DNA of 64,000 nt from UBA5614 sp963667535 (GTDB lineage Bacteria > Cloacimonadota > Cloacimonadia > Cloacimonadales > Cloacimonadaceae): contig CAXXDU010000002.1 of the NCBI GenBank assembly GCA_963667535.2, positions 930,001 to 994,000 of the forward strand. The letters are read 5' to 3'. A program made the position numbers and the translations under genes. The number at the start of each line of letters is the position of its first letter. Position 1 is the stretch's first letter. Below are positions 24,982 through 33,324 of the stretch, in pieces. The notes beneath the pieces were generated by a model. It saw nothing but the letters and a program-made list of their open reading frames with translations. It did not search any database and was not told the origin of the DNA.

Positions 24982-26082
24982 TTACTTAATTAGGATAACC
25001 TTCTGAGTTGAATGAGCAATTCCTGCTGATAGCCTGATCAGGTATAATCCTGCTGGCATTGATTGTTCAGAAAAATTCTTCCCGTTCCAGTTCCATTGAT
25101 TAATCCCTGCCTTGCTGACTAACTTTTCAGATTTTACAATTCTACCTTTCACATCAAAAATATCTATAGTGATAGGATTACTATCTCTAGTGTTATATAC
25201 AAAAGTAGTTTTATCTTTGAAAGGGTTGGGGTATGCGCTTATTATACGGATATCAGGCTGTGCTATAACTTCATCATTATTGCTGACAGAACTCACATCA
25301 ACCTGCCAGGTTGTTGTCCATGACATTTCAGTATCTAGAGTCGTACATGTAACTGTATGCACACCGTCTGACGTGAAGACAGGCTGCATGAGAAAGTCTG
25401 TGAACTCAGGCTGCAGAACATCATCAATATACCAATTGAATTGTATATTACTATATTGCCCATAAGCTTCAACCACAAAGGAATAGGGACTTGTAGTATT
25501 ATATGCAACGGTAGAATCAGTAGATGGTGATACTGAATTGATTACCAGATTTAGTATCTTGAGGCTATCTATATAGACGTTGCTTATGGGATGGTCATTG
25601 GCATCAGTAGCCACAGAACCGATACTCATAACGACATCCAGACCCTGGAACACTTTTCCGAATACAGCATAGCTTCCATTTAACCAGGTAGTCGGTGCTA
25701 AAGTAATATAATACTGCGAACCTGCTGAATTGGGTTGGTTTGTGCGCGCCATAGCCAAAACCCCTGCACTGTTGTGATTAAGAAGAGGGCTAAACTCGTC
25801 CTGAATTGTATAACCAGGTCCACCTGTTCCCGTACCGAAGGGACATCCGTCCTGAATCATAAATCCTTCAATCACTCTGTGGAAATGCAGTCCATTATAA
25901 AATCCGTCATTAGTCAGATCAATGAAGTTATTTGCTGTAATTGGCACAATCTCGTCTCTCAAATCAGCAGTAAAACTTCCCATAGTTGTCCACCATCTGG
26001 CAAAATGGCGGGCGGAAAGAGATAATGGCAGGCAAATCAGGAATACAAGTATAATAAATATAGCCGGTTTTGTTTTAAACAT
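24982..26082 (-). CDS. Secreted cyclophilin-type peptidyl-prolyl isomerase with C-terminal sorting domain
   Basis: 366 aa. Signal peptide (about 1-23). The cyclophilin domain (about 24-180) has the active-site set FHRVIEGFMIQDG (Arg, Phe, Gln), MARTNQPNSAGSQYYI and the Trp loop TTWLNGSYAVFG. An Ig-like linker follows (about 190-270), then a sorting domain starting SAYPNPFKDKTT and ending TQKVILIK. It would catalyse proline isomerisation at the cell surface or outside, which is unusual because most bacterial cyclophilins are cytosolic or periplasmic. An AAGGAG ribosome site lies next to the inverted repeat of the upstream cassette. Confidence 0.9.
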   Translation of the reverse strand: MFKTKPAIFIILVFLICLPLSLSARHFARWWTTMGSFTADLRDEIVPITANNFIDLTNDGFYNGLHFHRVIEGFMIQDGCPFGTGTGGPGYTIQDEFSPLLNHNSAGVLAMARTNQPNSAGSQYYITLAPTTWLNGSYAVFGKVFQGLDVVMSIGSVATDANDHPISNVYIDSLKILNLVINSVSPSTDSTVAYNTTSPYSFVVEAYGQYSNIQFNWYIDDVLQPEFTDFLMQPVFTSDGVHTVTCTTLDTEMSWTTTWQVDVSSVSNNDEVIAQPDIRIISAYPNPFKDKTTFVYNTRDSNPITIDIFDVKGRIVKSEKLVSKAGINQWNWNGKNFSEQSMPAGLYLIRLSAGIAHSTQKVILIK

Positions 26083-26098
26083 CGTGGTCTCCTTTTTT

Positions 26099-26533
26099 AA
26101 TTAAGAATTAAAAATTAAGAATTAAAACACTATTTTGACTTTATGCTATTCTTTTTTGTGGTTATTATTACTGAAGATAAGATGCGAAGAATCTCATCAA
26201 TTTGTTTCAGGTATTCAGCACAATCCTGCATATTGCTGGCGGTTATTAACCTCAACCAGTATTTTGTTTCTCGAGCTTCTTTGTGTGATATTGTAATTTT
26301 GGTAAGAAAATCAGCGGAACTTTGTCCTGCCATAGCTTCTTCAGCATTTGCACCTATTGAGGTTGCTGCTTTCAATAACTGACGTGAAAGCACATATTCT
26401 TTATTATCTTGTTGTAATTTTTGAACGAGCTTGACAATATTTACAGAAAAAGTGAATGTCTTATCCAATAATACATTTTGTTTCAACGCAGTTATCCCAA
26501 TTCCCTTTAATTTTTAATTCTTAATTCTTAATT
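26099..26533 (-). mobile_element. IVS-like cassette 1: four-helix-bundle gene between inverted repeats
   Basis: The ends (26099-26125 and 26507-26533) are inverted copies with 25 of 27 positions matching, built from AATTAAG/AATTAAA units. They could form a long AT-rich stem with the gene in the loop. The cassette fills the space between the exonuclease III stop codon and the ribosome site of the cyclophilin gene. No transposase is present. A second cassette of the same design but with different repeat sequence lies at 27856-28283. Confidence 0.65.
26130..26486 (-). CDS. Four-helix-bundle protein (S23/IVS-encoded family), copy 1
   Basis: 118 aa of the four-helix-bundle family first seen in intervening sequences of 23S rRNA genes (related to DGR accessory Avd). 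Hallmarks: LLKAATSIGANAEEA, the following SADFLTKITISHKEARETKYWLRL split over two helices, and the C-terminal LSSVIITT. The start codon is TTG, at the same place as the ATG of the second copy. The cellular role of the family is unknown; a nucleic-acid-binding pentamer is known for Avd. It is closely related to the protein at 27872-28246. Confidence 0.9.
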   Translation of the reverse strand: MKQNVLLDKTFTFSVNIVKLVQKLQQDNKEYVLSRQLLKAATSIGANAEEAMAGQSSADFLTKITISHKEARETKYWLRLITASNMQDCAEYLKQIDEILRILSSVIITTKKNSIKSK

Positions 26534-26545
26534 TTCGGTCTATGT

Positions 26546-27313
26546 TCAGATTTCAATCTGAACATAGACTGGACAATGATCACTCCCATATATATCCTGC
26601 CTGATACCGGCAGCTTTGACAATTGAAAGATGCTCTTTATCAATAAAGAAATAGTCTATGCGCCAGCCAACGTTATTCTTTCTGGCATCCCGCAGATATG
26701 ACCACCAGGAATACTGTTTGGGGCTGGGGTCAAACTCTCTGAAAGTGTCTACCCAGCCGTATTCGACAATCTTATCCAGCCAGGCTCTTTCTATGGGTAG
26801 AAAGCCTGAATAGTTCTCATTTGCTTTGGGATGAGCCAAATCAATCGGCTTATGGGCAGTATTATAATCACCGGTTACAAGGACTGGTTTGCCCTTTTTA
26901 CGATAGGTTTCCATAACTTCCAGACAGGTATCGTAAAACTCCAGCTTATATTTCAAGCGGTCATCATTCATCTGTCCATTGGGAAAGTATATGTTTATCA
27001 GGAAAAAGTTTTCATATTCAGCAATGATGATTCTGCCCTCACTATCGAAGTGAGGGACATCAAACCCGTATTTAACATTTAACGGGTGAGGTTTGGTCAG
27101 CAGGCATACACCTGAATAACCCTTGCGCTGTGCATGTGACCAGAACTTATGATAGTGTTTAACTTCATGTAGTTGATTAGGAATTTGTTCTTCCTGTAGT
27201 TTGGTTTCCTGCAGTCCTATAATATCGGGTTTTTCAATTTCCAAAGTTTCCAGAAAGCCTTTGTTCATAACTGCGCGTAGTCCGTTCACGTTCCAAGACC
27301 ATATTTTCAACAT
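26546..27313 (-). CDS. xth: Exodeoxyribonuclease III
   Basis: 255 aa AP endonuclease/3'-5' exonuclease for base-excision repair. Catalytic motifs: WNVNGLRA, GLQETKLQ (metal-binding Glu), GDYNTAHKPIDL (Asp/Asn), and C-terminal SDHCPVYVQI with the catalytic His. Length is typical of the ExoA branch. It overlaps the macrodomain gene by 7 bases, indicating co-transcription. Confidence 0.96.
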   Translation of the reverse strand: MLKIWSWNVNGLRAVMNKGFLETLEIEKPDIIGLQETKLQEEQIPNQLHEVKHYHKFWSHAQRKGYSGVCLLTKPHPLNVKYGFDVPHFDSEGRIIIAEYENFFLINIYFPNGQMNDDRLKYKLEFYDTCLEVMETYRKKGKPVLVTGDYNTAHKPIDLAHPKANENYSGFLPIERAWLDKIVEYGWVDTFREFDPSPKQYSWWSYLRDARKNNVGWRIDYFFIDKEHLSIVKAAGIRQDIYGSDHCPVYVQIEI

Positions 27314-27834
27314 ATATAGTGTTCTCCCGGTTTTGTCTGAATCTCTGTGAGTTTTTCTCTATATTGCTCATAAGTATCTTTATCAAAGCAGACCAGCCAT
27401 ACTTCCATCGTATTGTCCTGCAAAAATAGTTCAATTTCCTTAATGGCAATACCCATAGCTCTGTCTTTGGGAAAACCATAAGCGCCAGTTGAAATAGAGG
27501 GAAAAGCAACAGAGCTGAGGTTATATTCTTTTGCCAGACAAAGGCTATTATGGTAGCAGTTTGCCAGCAGGTTATCTTCATCATAACTGCCATCACGCCA
27601 GATTGGTCCCACAGTATGGATTACGTATTTAGCCTGGAGGTTGTAGCCTCTGGTTATCTTTGCCTCACCGGTACGGCACCCTTTTAAAGCTCTGCATTCT
27701 GTCAGAAGTTCTGCTCCGGCAGCTCTGTGTATGGCACCATCCACGCCTCCTCCGCCTAATAGAGAATTATTGGCAGCATTGACAATAGCATCGGTTTCCA
27801 TCTTTGTTATATCACCTAAATGTAAATGTATCAA
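27307..27834 (-). CDS. Macrodomain protein, probable O-acetyl-ADP-ribose deacetylase
   Basis: 175 aa. Macrodomain of the YmdB/MacroD type: GDITKMETDAIVNAANN, the GGGGVDGAIHRAAG loop, and FPSISTGAYGFP. These residues bind ADP-ribose and support hydrolysis of O-acetyl-ADP-ribose or mono-ADP-ribosyl groups. The start is TTG with a GGGAGG ribosome site 8 bases before. It overlaps the exonuclease III gene, linking ADP-ribose turnover with DNA repair. Confidence 0.95.
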   Translation of the reverse strand: MIHLHLGDITKMETDAIVNAANNSLLGGGGVDGAIHRAAGAELLTECRALKGCRTGEAKITRGYNLQAKYVIHTVGPIWRDGSYDEDNLLANCYHNSLCLAKEYNLSSVAFPSISTGAYGFPKDRAMGIAIKEIELFLQDNTMEVWLVCFDKDTYEQYREKLTEIQTKPGEHYIC

Positions 27835-27855
27835 CTGAGTAACCTCCCAATATAG

Positions 27856-28283
27856 AATTATGAATTATGAATTATGAATTATGAATTTGTTCCAGCTTCT
27901 TTTCATTACGTTGTTTAGTTGTTATTATTATCGACGTCAATATTCTAATAACTTCATCTATATCAGATAAATACTTTGTGCAGTCATGAAGTTTGCTGGC
28001 ATAGATAAGTCTAAGCCAATATTTAGTTTCTCTGGCTTCTTTCTGTGCAATTGTCAGCTTAGCAATAAAGTCTGCTGTACTGTGACCGGCAATCGCTTCC
28101 TCTACATTAGCTCCAATAGATGTTGCAGCTTTTAATAACTGGCGTGTAAGAACATATTCTTTATGTTCATTTTGTATTTTCTGAGTTAATTTGACAATTT
28201 CTACAGCGAATTCGAAGGTCTTTTCTAGTATAATATTCTGTTTCATAATATCTCATTTAATTCATAATTCATAATTCATAATT
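27856..28283 (-). mobile_element. IVS-like cassette 2: four-helix-bundle gene between perfect inverted repeats
   Basis: The ends carry a 26-bp perfect inverted repeat made of AATTATG units (27856-27881 and 28258-28283); the left end continues for another few bases of the same tandem repeat. The right end touches the stop codon of the alpha/beta-hydrolase gene and the left end abuts the ribosome site of the macrodomain gene. The left repeat encodes the last residues of the carried protein (QIHNS). No transposase is present. Confidence 0.68.
27872..28246 (-). CDS. Four-helix-bundle protein (S23/IVS-encoded family), copy 2
   Basis: 124 aa, the same family as 26130-26486 and alignable over its full length: MKQNIILEKTFEFAVEIVKL matches the other copy's start, then LLKAATSIGANVEEAIAGHS and EARETKYWLRLIYASKL. 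The C-terminus runs into the AATTATG terminal repeat. Start ATG. The function is unknown. The two copies sit either side of the macrodomain-xth pair. Confidence 0.9.
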   Translation of the reverse strand: MKQNIILEKTFEFAVEIVKLTQKIQNEHKEYVLTRQLLKAATSIGANVEEAIAGHSTADFIAKLTIAQKEARETKYWLRLIYASKLHDCTKYLSDIDEVIRILTSIIITTKQRNEKKLEQIHNS

Positions 28284-29037
28284 ATCTATCATCGTATTCC
28301 ATGACTTTCAAACGGTAAACAGCGCTTTCCACAGCAAGCCGGATGCCTTCTTTATTGATATCTTTTACGGCTGGATTGGCATCATCACCTTCAATCTGGA
28401 TACCATGAGCACCTGCCAGAGTAACTACAGAGATATTCTGAGCACATGTGCCCAGGTATTTATAAAGTTCTGTTAATTTGCACATGCTTGTATCTCTGTC
28501 ACCCAGGATAAAGGCAACGGGACGCGTTTCCAAAGCTAAATCTGCATAATAATTATTGCCATCCTCTGCTTTTGATAATAGCGGTGTCAGCAATATACAA
28601 CCTTTCAGCTCTTTGTGTTCCTGAAAGGCATAATAAGCAAACAGAGAGCCCATGGACTTCCCTGCAATATAGATGCGGGTGCTGTCTATTTTTGGATTTT
28701 GCTTTACCAACGTGATGATTTCTTCGATATCGCCAAATTCTTTATTGCCATCTTCGGAAGGATTGCCCTTAGCGGAGAAATAACTCCAATTGAATCGAAC
28801 AGCAGCAAAACCGTTCTTTTCCGCCAAGACAGCAAAGTCCTTGATTAAAGGCAGGTCCTTGTGATAACCTTGCCCTGAGCAGATAATGACGCAGGGTACT
28901 TTCTGCTTGGCTGAGGGAATTTGCAGATCATAGTCAAGCTTGGTGCCGGACTTCGCTTCATTCTTGCCGGCAGCAAATAACAGACAGGTTTGCATAAGAG
29001 TGATAATTATGATTAACAAATAAGGCTGTCTAAGCAT
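28282..29037 (-). CDS. Exported alpha/beta hydrolase
   Basis: About 251 aa. A hydrophobic N-terminus (LLIIIITLMQTCLLFAAG) is a signal peptide. The fold is a dienelactone-hydrolase-like alpha/beta hydrolase: nucleophile elbow AGKSMGS near residue 126, acid in GDRDTSM, and His in AGAHGIQ. Substrate unknown; an ester or peptide bond in the periplasm is likely. I chose ATG 29037 over GTG 29043 because GGAAG then sits 6 bases upstream. It overlaps the DUF1003 gene by 8 bases. Its stop codon merges into the inverted repeat of cassette 2. Confidence 0.85.
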   Translation of the reverse strand: MLRQPYLLIIIITLMQTCLLFAAGKNEAKSGTKLDYDLQIPSAKQKVPCVIICSGQGYHKDLPLIKDFAVLAEKNGFAAVRFNWSYFSAKGNPSEDGNKEFGDIEEIITLVKQNPKIDSTRIYIAGKSMGSLFAYYAFQEHKELKGCILLTPLLSKAEDGNNYYADLALETRPVAFILGDRDTSMCKLTELYKYLGTCAQNISVVTLAGAHGIQIEGDDANPAVKDINKEGIRLAVESAVYRLKVMEYDDR

Positions 29038-29617
29038 TGGCACTTCCTTTTTCTGTTTCAGATTTTCTTTGAAAGATAGTATTAATATCAGATAGCATTT
29101 TTATCTGTTGTTGCTGCAATTCAATCAGTTCTGCCCATTTTTGTTCACGCAGTTCATCAAGTTTTTGGTGCAGCGTCATGATTTCTAATTCAGCTTTCAG
29201 ATTAACTTCATAATCATGTTTGGCATCAATTCTGTCATGGGCGGATTGCCTGTTTTGGCTCATCATAATCACAGGCGCCTGGATTGCCGCCAGCATAGAG
29301 AGGAACAGATTCAGCAGAATAAAAGGATACGGGTCAAAAGGCTTCTTATGGAAAGCCAGCAACATCATTGTATTTCCACCAATCCACAGGATTAAAATGA
29401 GGGCAAATATCCCGATAAAAGGCCAGGAACCGCCAAAAGAAGCAACTTTATCTGCCACTTTTTCACCAAAGGTAAGTTCTTTAGAAAATTCTTCATGGGT
29501 GTTGTGACTGAGGATTTCTTTATCAGTGATATACTTGAGTACACGCTTTTCTGATTCGCTCAGAGCCTCTACGCTTTTTTTTAGTAGTCTTTTTACAATT
29601 TCTTCATAAGTTTCCAT
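29030..29617 (-). CDS. DUF1003 membrane protein
   Basis: 195 aa from the chosen start. Two transmembrane helices (about 70-90 and 105-125 after FGGSWPFIGIF) and a cytoplasmic coiled-coil tail (about 145-190, rich in Gln, Leu and Glu). GGSW.FI and the NLFLSMLAAIQAPVIMMSQNR signature are those of DUF1003. Its role is unknown. A longer ORF starts at 29731, but GAGGAG lies exactly 6 bases before the ATG at 29617, so the shorter form is preferred. Confidence 0.85.
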   Translation of the reverse strand: METYEEIVKRLLKKSVEALSESEKRVLKYITDKEILSHNTHEEFSKELTFGEKVADKVASFGGSWPFIGIFALILILWIGGNTMMLLAFHKKPFDPYPFILLNLFLSMLAAIQAPVIMMSQNRQSAHDRIDAKHDYEVNLKAELEIMTLHQKLDELREQKWAELIELQQQQIKMLSDINTIFQRKSETEKGSANA

Positions 29618-30045
29618 ACCATACTCCTCATCATAAAAGATAGAATAGCATGAGTGATAAGATATCTGACTCAGATTATTTGTAAAGTAATGATATTGAT
29701 GTAAGTCTTCAGTGGACAATTTATCTTTCATTCTTCTTTCATCCTGCTTTCATTTACTTCTAAGTGAACATAGATTGCCCTTAAGACACCCACATGACAC
29801 CCGGATGACTCCCGGATGACTCCCAAATGAACATAGGGGAATCACTGGAGCAGCAAAGGCGCAGCACCCACGTATATTGCGCGCATATTAAGTTCATTTA
29901 AAGAAAGATTAATAATGAATGAGAGCGGGCGAAAAGAAAAACAACGAAAAACTAAACCCAATTTAATGAGTAATTTTACTTGACCTGATATACCAAATAC
30001 ATACAGATGAATTATTGATAATTATGGATATCTGAGGAATAGTAA
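29618..30045. other. Divergent intergenic region with short tandem repeats
   Basis: Between the divergent DUF1003 and serpin-like genes. It holds a run of ATGACNCCCGG-like 12-mers (29789-29826) and a TTGACC box (29980-29985) ahead of the serpin-like gene. The word TGAACATAG occurs on both sides of the tandem run (29765 and 29828). No gene or stable RNA was seen. Confidence 0.5.
29789..29826. repeat. Tandem 12-mer repeat
   Basis: About three imperfect copies of CCGGATGACTCC. The ATGAC(N)CCCG word recalls the arms of the two hairpin elements at 50560 and 62904, but here it is direct, not inverted. Confidence 0.55.
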
Positions 30046-31083
30046 ATGAAGAAGCAAACTGTAACAATCATGATGATGAGTATGCTTTTGTTTATTGTGT
30101 TGAGTTCTTTGAATGCAGCCGGACTCAAAACTGACAGTGACAATTATACAGGAAGCCTGTATAAAGGTAACTACATCTGGGGCGGAGCCATGAATCTTGC
30201 CTGGAATGAATTGACCGGTAGTATTATACACGAGAAACTGAAATTAAAAACCACAGATAAACAAGCACTGACCATTACTGAAAAGCTGAATAATCCGGTT
30301 TTCACAAAGCGTGATTTGGATGAAGCCAGTTACTATATCAAGAGCGGATATGGTCAAAAGACAGTAGAGATGATAAACCGCGAATGTCGGGAAAAGTTTC
30401 CATCCAAAAGTTTTAAAGACCTTGGTATGAAGCTAAATGAAACGGATATTATCTCCTATGCGTATTTCCTTAAAGAAGTTAAATATGAAAACGATTTTGA
30501 GAAGAGAAATATGAGTTTCAATAAAGAGAAGGTGGAAGGTTTTACCGGAAATGGCAGTGTTTATGTGGTTGAGTATCAGGACGCTGACCATTTTGTGGTA
30601 GGAATTCAGCTCAAAGACGAAGAAGATCAGATATTTCTGGCAAAAGGCTATCCGATGGATAAGCCGGATGAGGTTGTAGCCAGACTGAGCAAGAAATACT
30701 CCACAGATAGTTCTTTTCCGGACAGATATGGTACTATGCTGCAGGGTGGTGATGTTTTCAAGGCTCCGATGCTGCATCTGGATTATACTCACAGTTATGA
30801 GGATATGATAAACAAAACTCTGGATAATAAACAATTCTCCCAATATATGATAAAGATAATGCAGGAAAAGATTAAATTTGATATGGATGAGAAAGGCGCC
30901 AGAGTTGAGAATGAAGCTGTTATAGTTGTTGGTGATATAATGGCTCCCCCAAATACAAAGTATGTGCCTAAAGTCATGATTCTGGATAAACCCTATTGGG
31001 TAGTGATGGTGCGTGCTGATTCCTTCAACCCCTATTTTATCCTGGGAGTCAATAATACGAGCATCATGAATCTTGCGAAATAA
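30046..31083 (+). CDS. Secreted serpin-like protein (divergent, probably non-inhibitory)
   Basis: 345 aa with a signal peptide (about 1-24, ending SSLNAAG). The C-terminal third matches the serpin plan: VFKAPMLHLDYTHSYEDMI for the strand before the last helices, IKFDMDEKGARVENEAVIVV at the hinge of the reactive-centre loop, then PYWVVMVRADSFNPYFILGV in place of the usual PFLFLIR...ILFMGR. The hinge lacks the run of Ala/Gly/Thr found in inhibitory serpins, and the N-terminal helices are shortened. So it may be a non-inhibitory relative or a look-alike. A GAGG ribosome site precedes the ATG. It stands alone. Confidence 0.5.
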   Translation: MKKQTVTIMMMSMLLFIVLSSLNAAGLKTDSDNYTGSLYKGNYIWGGAMNLAWNELTGSIIHEKLKLKTTDKQALTITEKLNNPVFTKRDLDEASYYIKSGYGQKTVEMINRECREKFPSKSFKDLGMKLNETDIISYAYFLKEVKYENDFEKRNMSFNKEKVEGFTGNGSVYVVEYQDADHFVVGIQLKDEEDQIFLAKGYPMDKPDEVVARLSKKYSTDSSFPDRYGTMLQGGDVFKAPMLHLDYTHSYEDMINKTLDNKQFSQYMIKIMQEKIKFDMDEKGARVENEAVIVVGDIMAPPNTKYVPKVMILDKPYWVVMVRADSFNPYFILGVNNTSIMNLAK

Positions 31084-31211
31084 GTTGTAACACAGGATTC
31101 TTTCCTGTTGGAAGTGCGAGGATTGCTTCCCCGTACTCAAAACAGCAAGTAAAGTTACCATTGTGAAGTAATTAGTATATTGACAGGCACAATAACATAA
31201 AAGAGGTTAAC

Positions 31212-31946
31212 ATGAAGCTTACAAACATTCTATTAATCTTTGTCATTTTGATTTGCATATGTTCGTGTGTGAAGAAAACTGTTACATTAAAACTTGTGAC
31301 AGAGGATTATCCACCTCTGACGTATGCTGTAAATGATTCGATTACCGGTTATGGCACTGAGATTGTCAGAGCTATTCAGAAAGAAGTAAAATCCACCGAT
31401 AAAATCACATTGATGAATTGGGATGCAGCTTTTCAGCTGGCTTTAAATGAACCCAATGTTATCATCTTCACAATGGAAAAAATCCCGGAGAGAGATACAT
31501 CATTTTATTGGGTGGGACCGATCGGAAGCAATAAAACATATTTCTATGTGAAACCGGATTCCAAACTTAAAATCAATAACCTGGATGAAGCTAAAGCTGT
31601 AAAACACATTGCTACGGTTGATAGTTGGTTCAGCGAAAAGTACTTACAGGAAAAGGGGTTTACTAACCTAAAAAGTAATTACAGACCCATTGATGCAGTA
31701 AAACTGGTTATGTCCGGCGACGCTGATCTGGCTGTCTTCACGGATTTAACAGTAAAACAAATCGTCAAGCAGGCAGGTTTTGAGCCCGGTGCCCTGGTTC
31801 CTGTGTTTGAGTTATTGGATACAAATTTCTACATAGGTATTTCCAAGCAGACGGACCAAAATATAGTAAATAAATGGACTAAAGCCTTTGAAAAGATCAA
31901 ACAAGCCGGCACTCTCGATAAACTAAAGAACGAGTTTTTGAAATAG
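31212..31946 (+). CDS. Family 3 solute-binding lipoprotein, orphan
   Basis: 244 aa. Signal peptide ending in a lipobox-like ICSC (Cys19). The rest is a bacterial extracellular solute-binding protein family 3 fold: LKLVTEDYPPLTY at the start, GYGTEIVRAIQK, and TMEKIPERDTSFYWVGPIG in the binding cleft. Family members bind polar amino acids or, when orphan as here, may serve signalling. No permease or ATPase is adjacent. Ligand unknown. Confidence 0.88.
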   Translation: MKLTNILLIFVILICICSCVKKTVTLKLVTEDYPPLTYAVNDSITGYGTEIVRAIQKEVKSTDKITLMNWDAAFQLALNEPNVIIFTMEKIPERDTSFYWVGPIGSNKTYFYVKPDSKLKINNLDEAKAVKHIATVDSWFSEKYLQEKGFTNLKSNYRPIDAVKLVMSGDADLAVFTDLTVKQIVKQAGFEPGALVPVFELLDTNFYIGISKQTDQNIVNKWTKAFEKIKQAGTLDKLKNEFLK

Positions 31947-32091
31947 AGAATTTCAGTGTTGTTAGAATTACTTACATATCTATAGGAATTTCAGACTCTG
32001 GGATGAAGGACAAAAAAACCTTGACCGTAAGAGATACCTCTGGGATAATGCCAGATTGATGATAAGAAGCTTGCTTGCATAAGGAGAAAAA

Positions 32092-32427
32092 TTGCAGCAG
32101 ATTAACGAACAATTAGTTCAGAGTATGTTACAGGTAATAAGAGAAAAGTTTAACCCTACCAGGGTAATTCTATTTGGTTCTTATGCCCGTAATGAAGCGA
32201 GACCTGATTCTGACCTTGATATACTAATAGTTCAGGACAGGACATTTGACAAACAGCACTTACGAATTACAGAGACTGCTGCAATCTGGCGAGCTTTATC
32301 TGGTTTCCAAGTACCCAAGGATATTCTCCTATATTCTGAAGCAGAATACCAAAAACAACGCAATAAACGGAATACGGTTGTTCATTGCGCATTTAGTGAA
32401 GGTAGAGCACTATATGGCACTGTCTGA
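32092..32427 (+). CDS. Minimal nucleotidyltransferase (MNT) domain protein, orphan
   Basis: 111 aa. The GSYARNEARPDSDLDI stretch is the GS-x10-DxD signature of the polymerase-beta superfamily nucleotidyltransferases. Such small proteins usually act as antitoxins with a HEPN partner, but none follows here on this strand. TTG start with an AAGGAG ribosome site. It converges on the HepT-like remnant, which belongs to the other MNT gene. Confidence 0.85.
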   Translation: MQQINEQLVQSMLQVIREKFNPTRVILFGSYARNEARPDSDLDILIVQDRTFDKQHLRITETAAIWRALSGFQVPKDILLYSEAEYQKQRNKRNTVVHCAFSEGRALYGTV

Positions 32428-32496
32428 TAGAGCCAATAATTAAAGATAGGATAATGGCAGAGCCTATTATTATTCATGACCAGAGATAAAGCAGTA

Positions 32497-32835
32497 TCAC
32501 AATCCTAAAGTATCAATGTATTCCTTAAGCAAAGGAAGATGATTACTAACAACTGACCAAATTTCATCATAGTCGATACCAAAGTAATCATGAGCTATGA
32601 TATTTCTCAAGCCTTTGATTTTATGCCATTCTATAGAGTTATGCTCTTCAATAAAGCTTTCAGAAAGTCGGTTAACCATTTCTCCGATATTGACAAGATT
32701 AATCAGGCAAGCATCAAAAACCAGTTCGTCTCTGTTTGAAAGTATCTGATGTCGTGATACCTTTTGTGTAAGAGAGTATCTTATTAATAGACTCCAGAAT
32801 ACCTTGGAGAGCCAGTTTATCTTTAGATTGCATAT
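32497..32835 (-). pseudogene. HepT-like HEPN ribonuclease toxin, broken by a frameshift
   Basis: The N-terminal part (32835 to about 32765) reads MQSKDKLALQGILESINKI in one frame, typical of DUF86/HepT. The rest continues one frame over from about 32765: VSRHQILSNRDEL...LVNIGEMVNRL to the stop at 32497. The active-site motif RNIIAHDY (R-x4-H-x-Y) is intact in the second part. Removing one base in the ACAAAAGG run (32760-32766) would restore a single ORF of about 112 aa. It begins within the last codons of the MntA-like gene. Either a real inactivation or a homopolymer error in the assembly. Confidence 0.75.
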
Positions 32836-33122
32836 TGTGTTTTGCTGAGGATTTCGTTCTTTACATAAGGTTTCAGATATTTACTGCGAGTTAAGTCTAC
32901 GTCTTTGTGGAAAAGGTTTTGCAGATATGTTTTCAATTGATACTTTGCTTCAAAGATATCAATATCTTGTGTGGAGAACTCAACCAGAAAATCAATATCA
33001 CTCTCGTCGGTTTGCTGATTTACCGCATAAGAACCAAAGATACCTAATGATTTTACATAATAATCTTCCATCAGGATATTCCTGTTAGTTCTCAAAGTGT
33101 CAATCAGATATTGTAGGGTCAT
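32823..33122 (-). CDS. MntA-like nucleotidyltransferase antitoxin
   Basis: About 100 aa. GSYAVNQQTDESDID is the GS-x10-DxD signature. In MntA/HepT modules MntA adds AMP to the Tyr of the HepT RX4HXY motif and so silences the RNase. The gene overlaps the HepT-like remnant by 13 bases, the usual operon layout. I chose ATG 33122 because AGGAG lies just upstream; a longer ORF to 33167 has no ribosome site. Confidence 0.85.
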   Translation of the reverse strand: MTLQYLIDTLRTNRNILMEDYYVKSLGIFGSYAVNQQTDESDIDFLVEFSTQDIDIFEAKYQLKTYLQNLFHKDVDLTRSKYLKPYVKNEILSKTQYAI

Positions 33123-33324
33123 TATTACTCCTAAGTCATATTTTACGGTAATGTGGTCTGATGTCAATAACTTAATTGAAAACTAGCTAAATTATAAACT
33201 GGCTCATGAGAGAAGTTTATCGTCTGCGCAGATATGACTGCTTTTTGCTTGACATAAACGGCTGTTTCGATTGCTGGTTATCACTATATATCACATACAG
33301 ATATAGAAAAGAGGATGCAACGAT

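Noticed and set aside
26130..28246. Diversity-generating retroelement, because the four-helix-bundle genes resemble Avd
   Set aside because: No reverse transcriptase and no template/variable repeat pair were seen; the IVS-like family fits better.
31091..31107. Small hairpin ACAGGA/TCCTGT after the serpin-like gene as a terminator
   Set aside because: Only 6 bp of stem and no T-run.
30433..31161. 242-codon minus-strand ORF opposite the serpin-like gene
   Set aside because: It is antisense to a gene with a signal peptide and good ribosome site, and its composition is that of a reverse-frame shadow.
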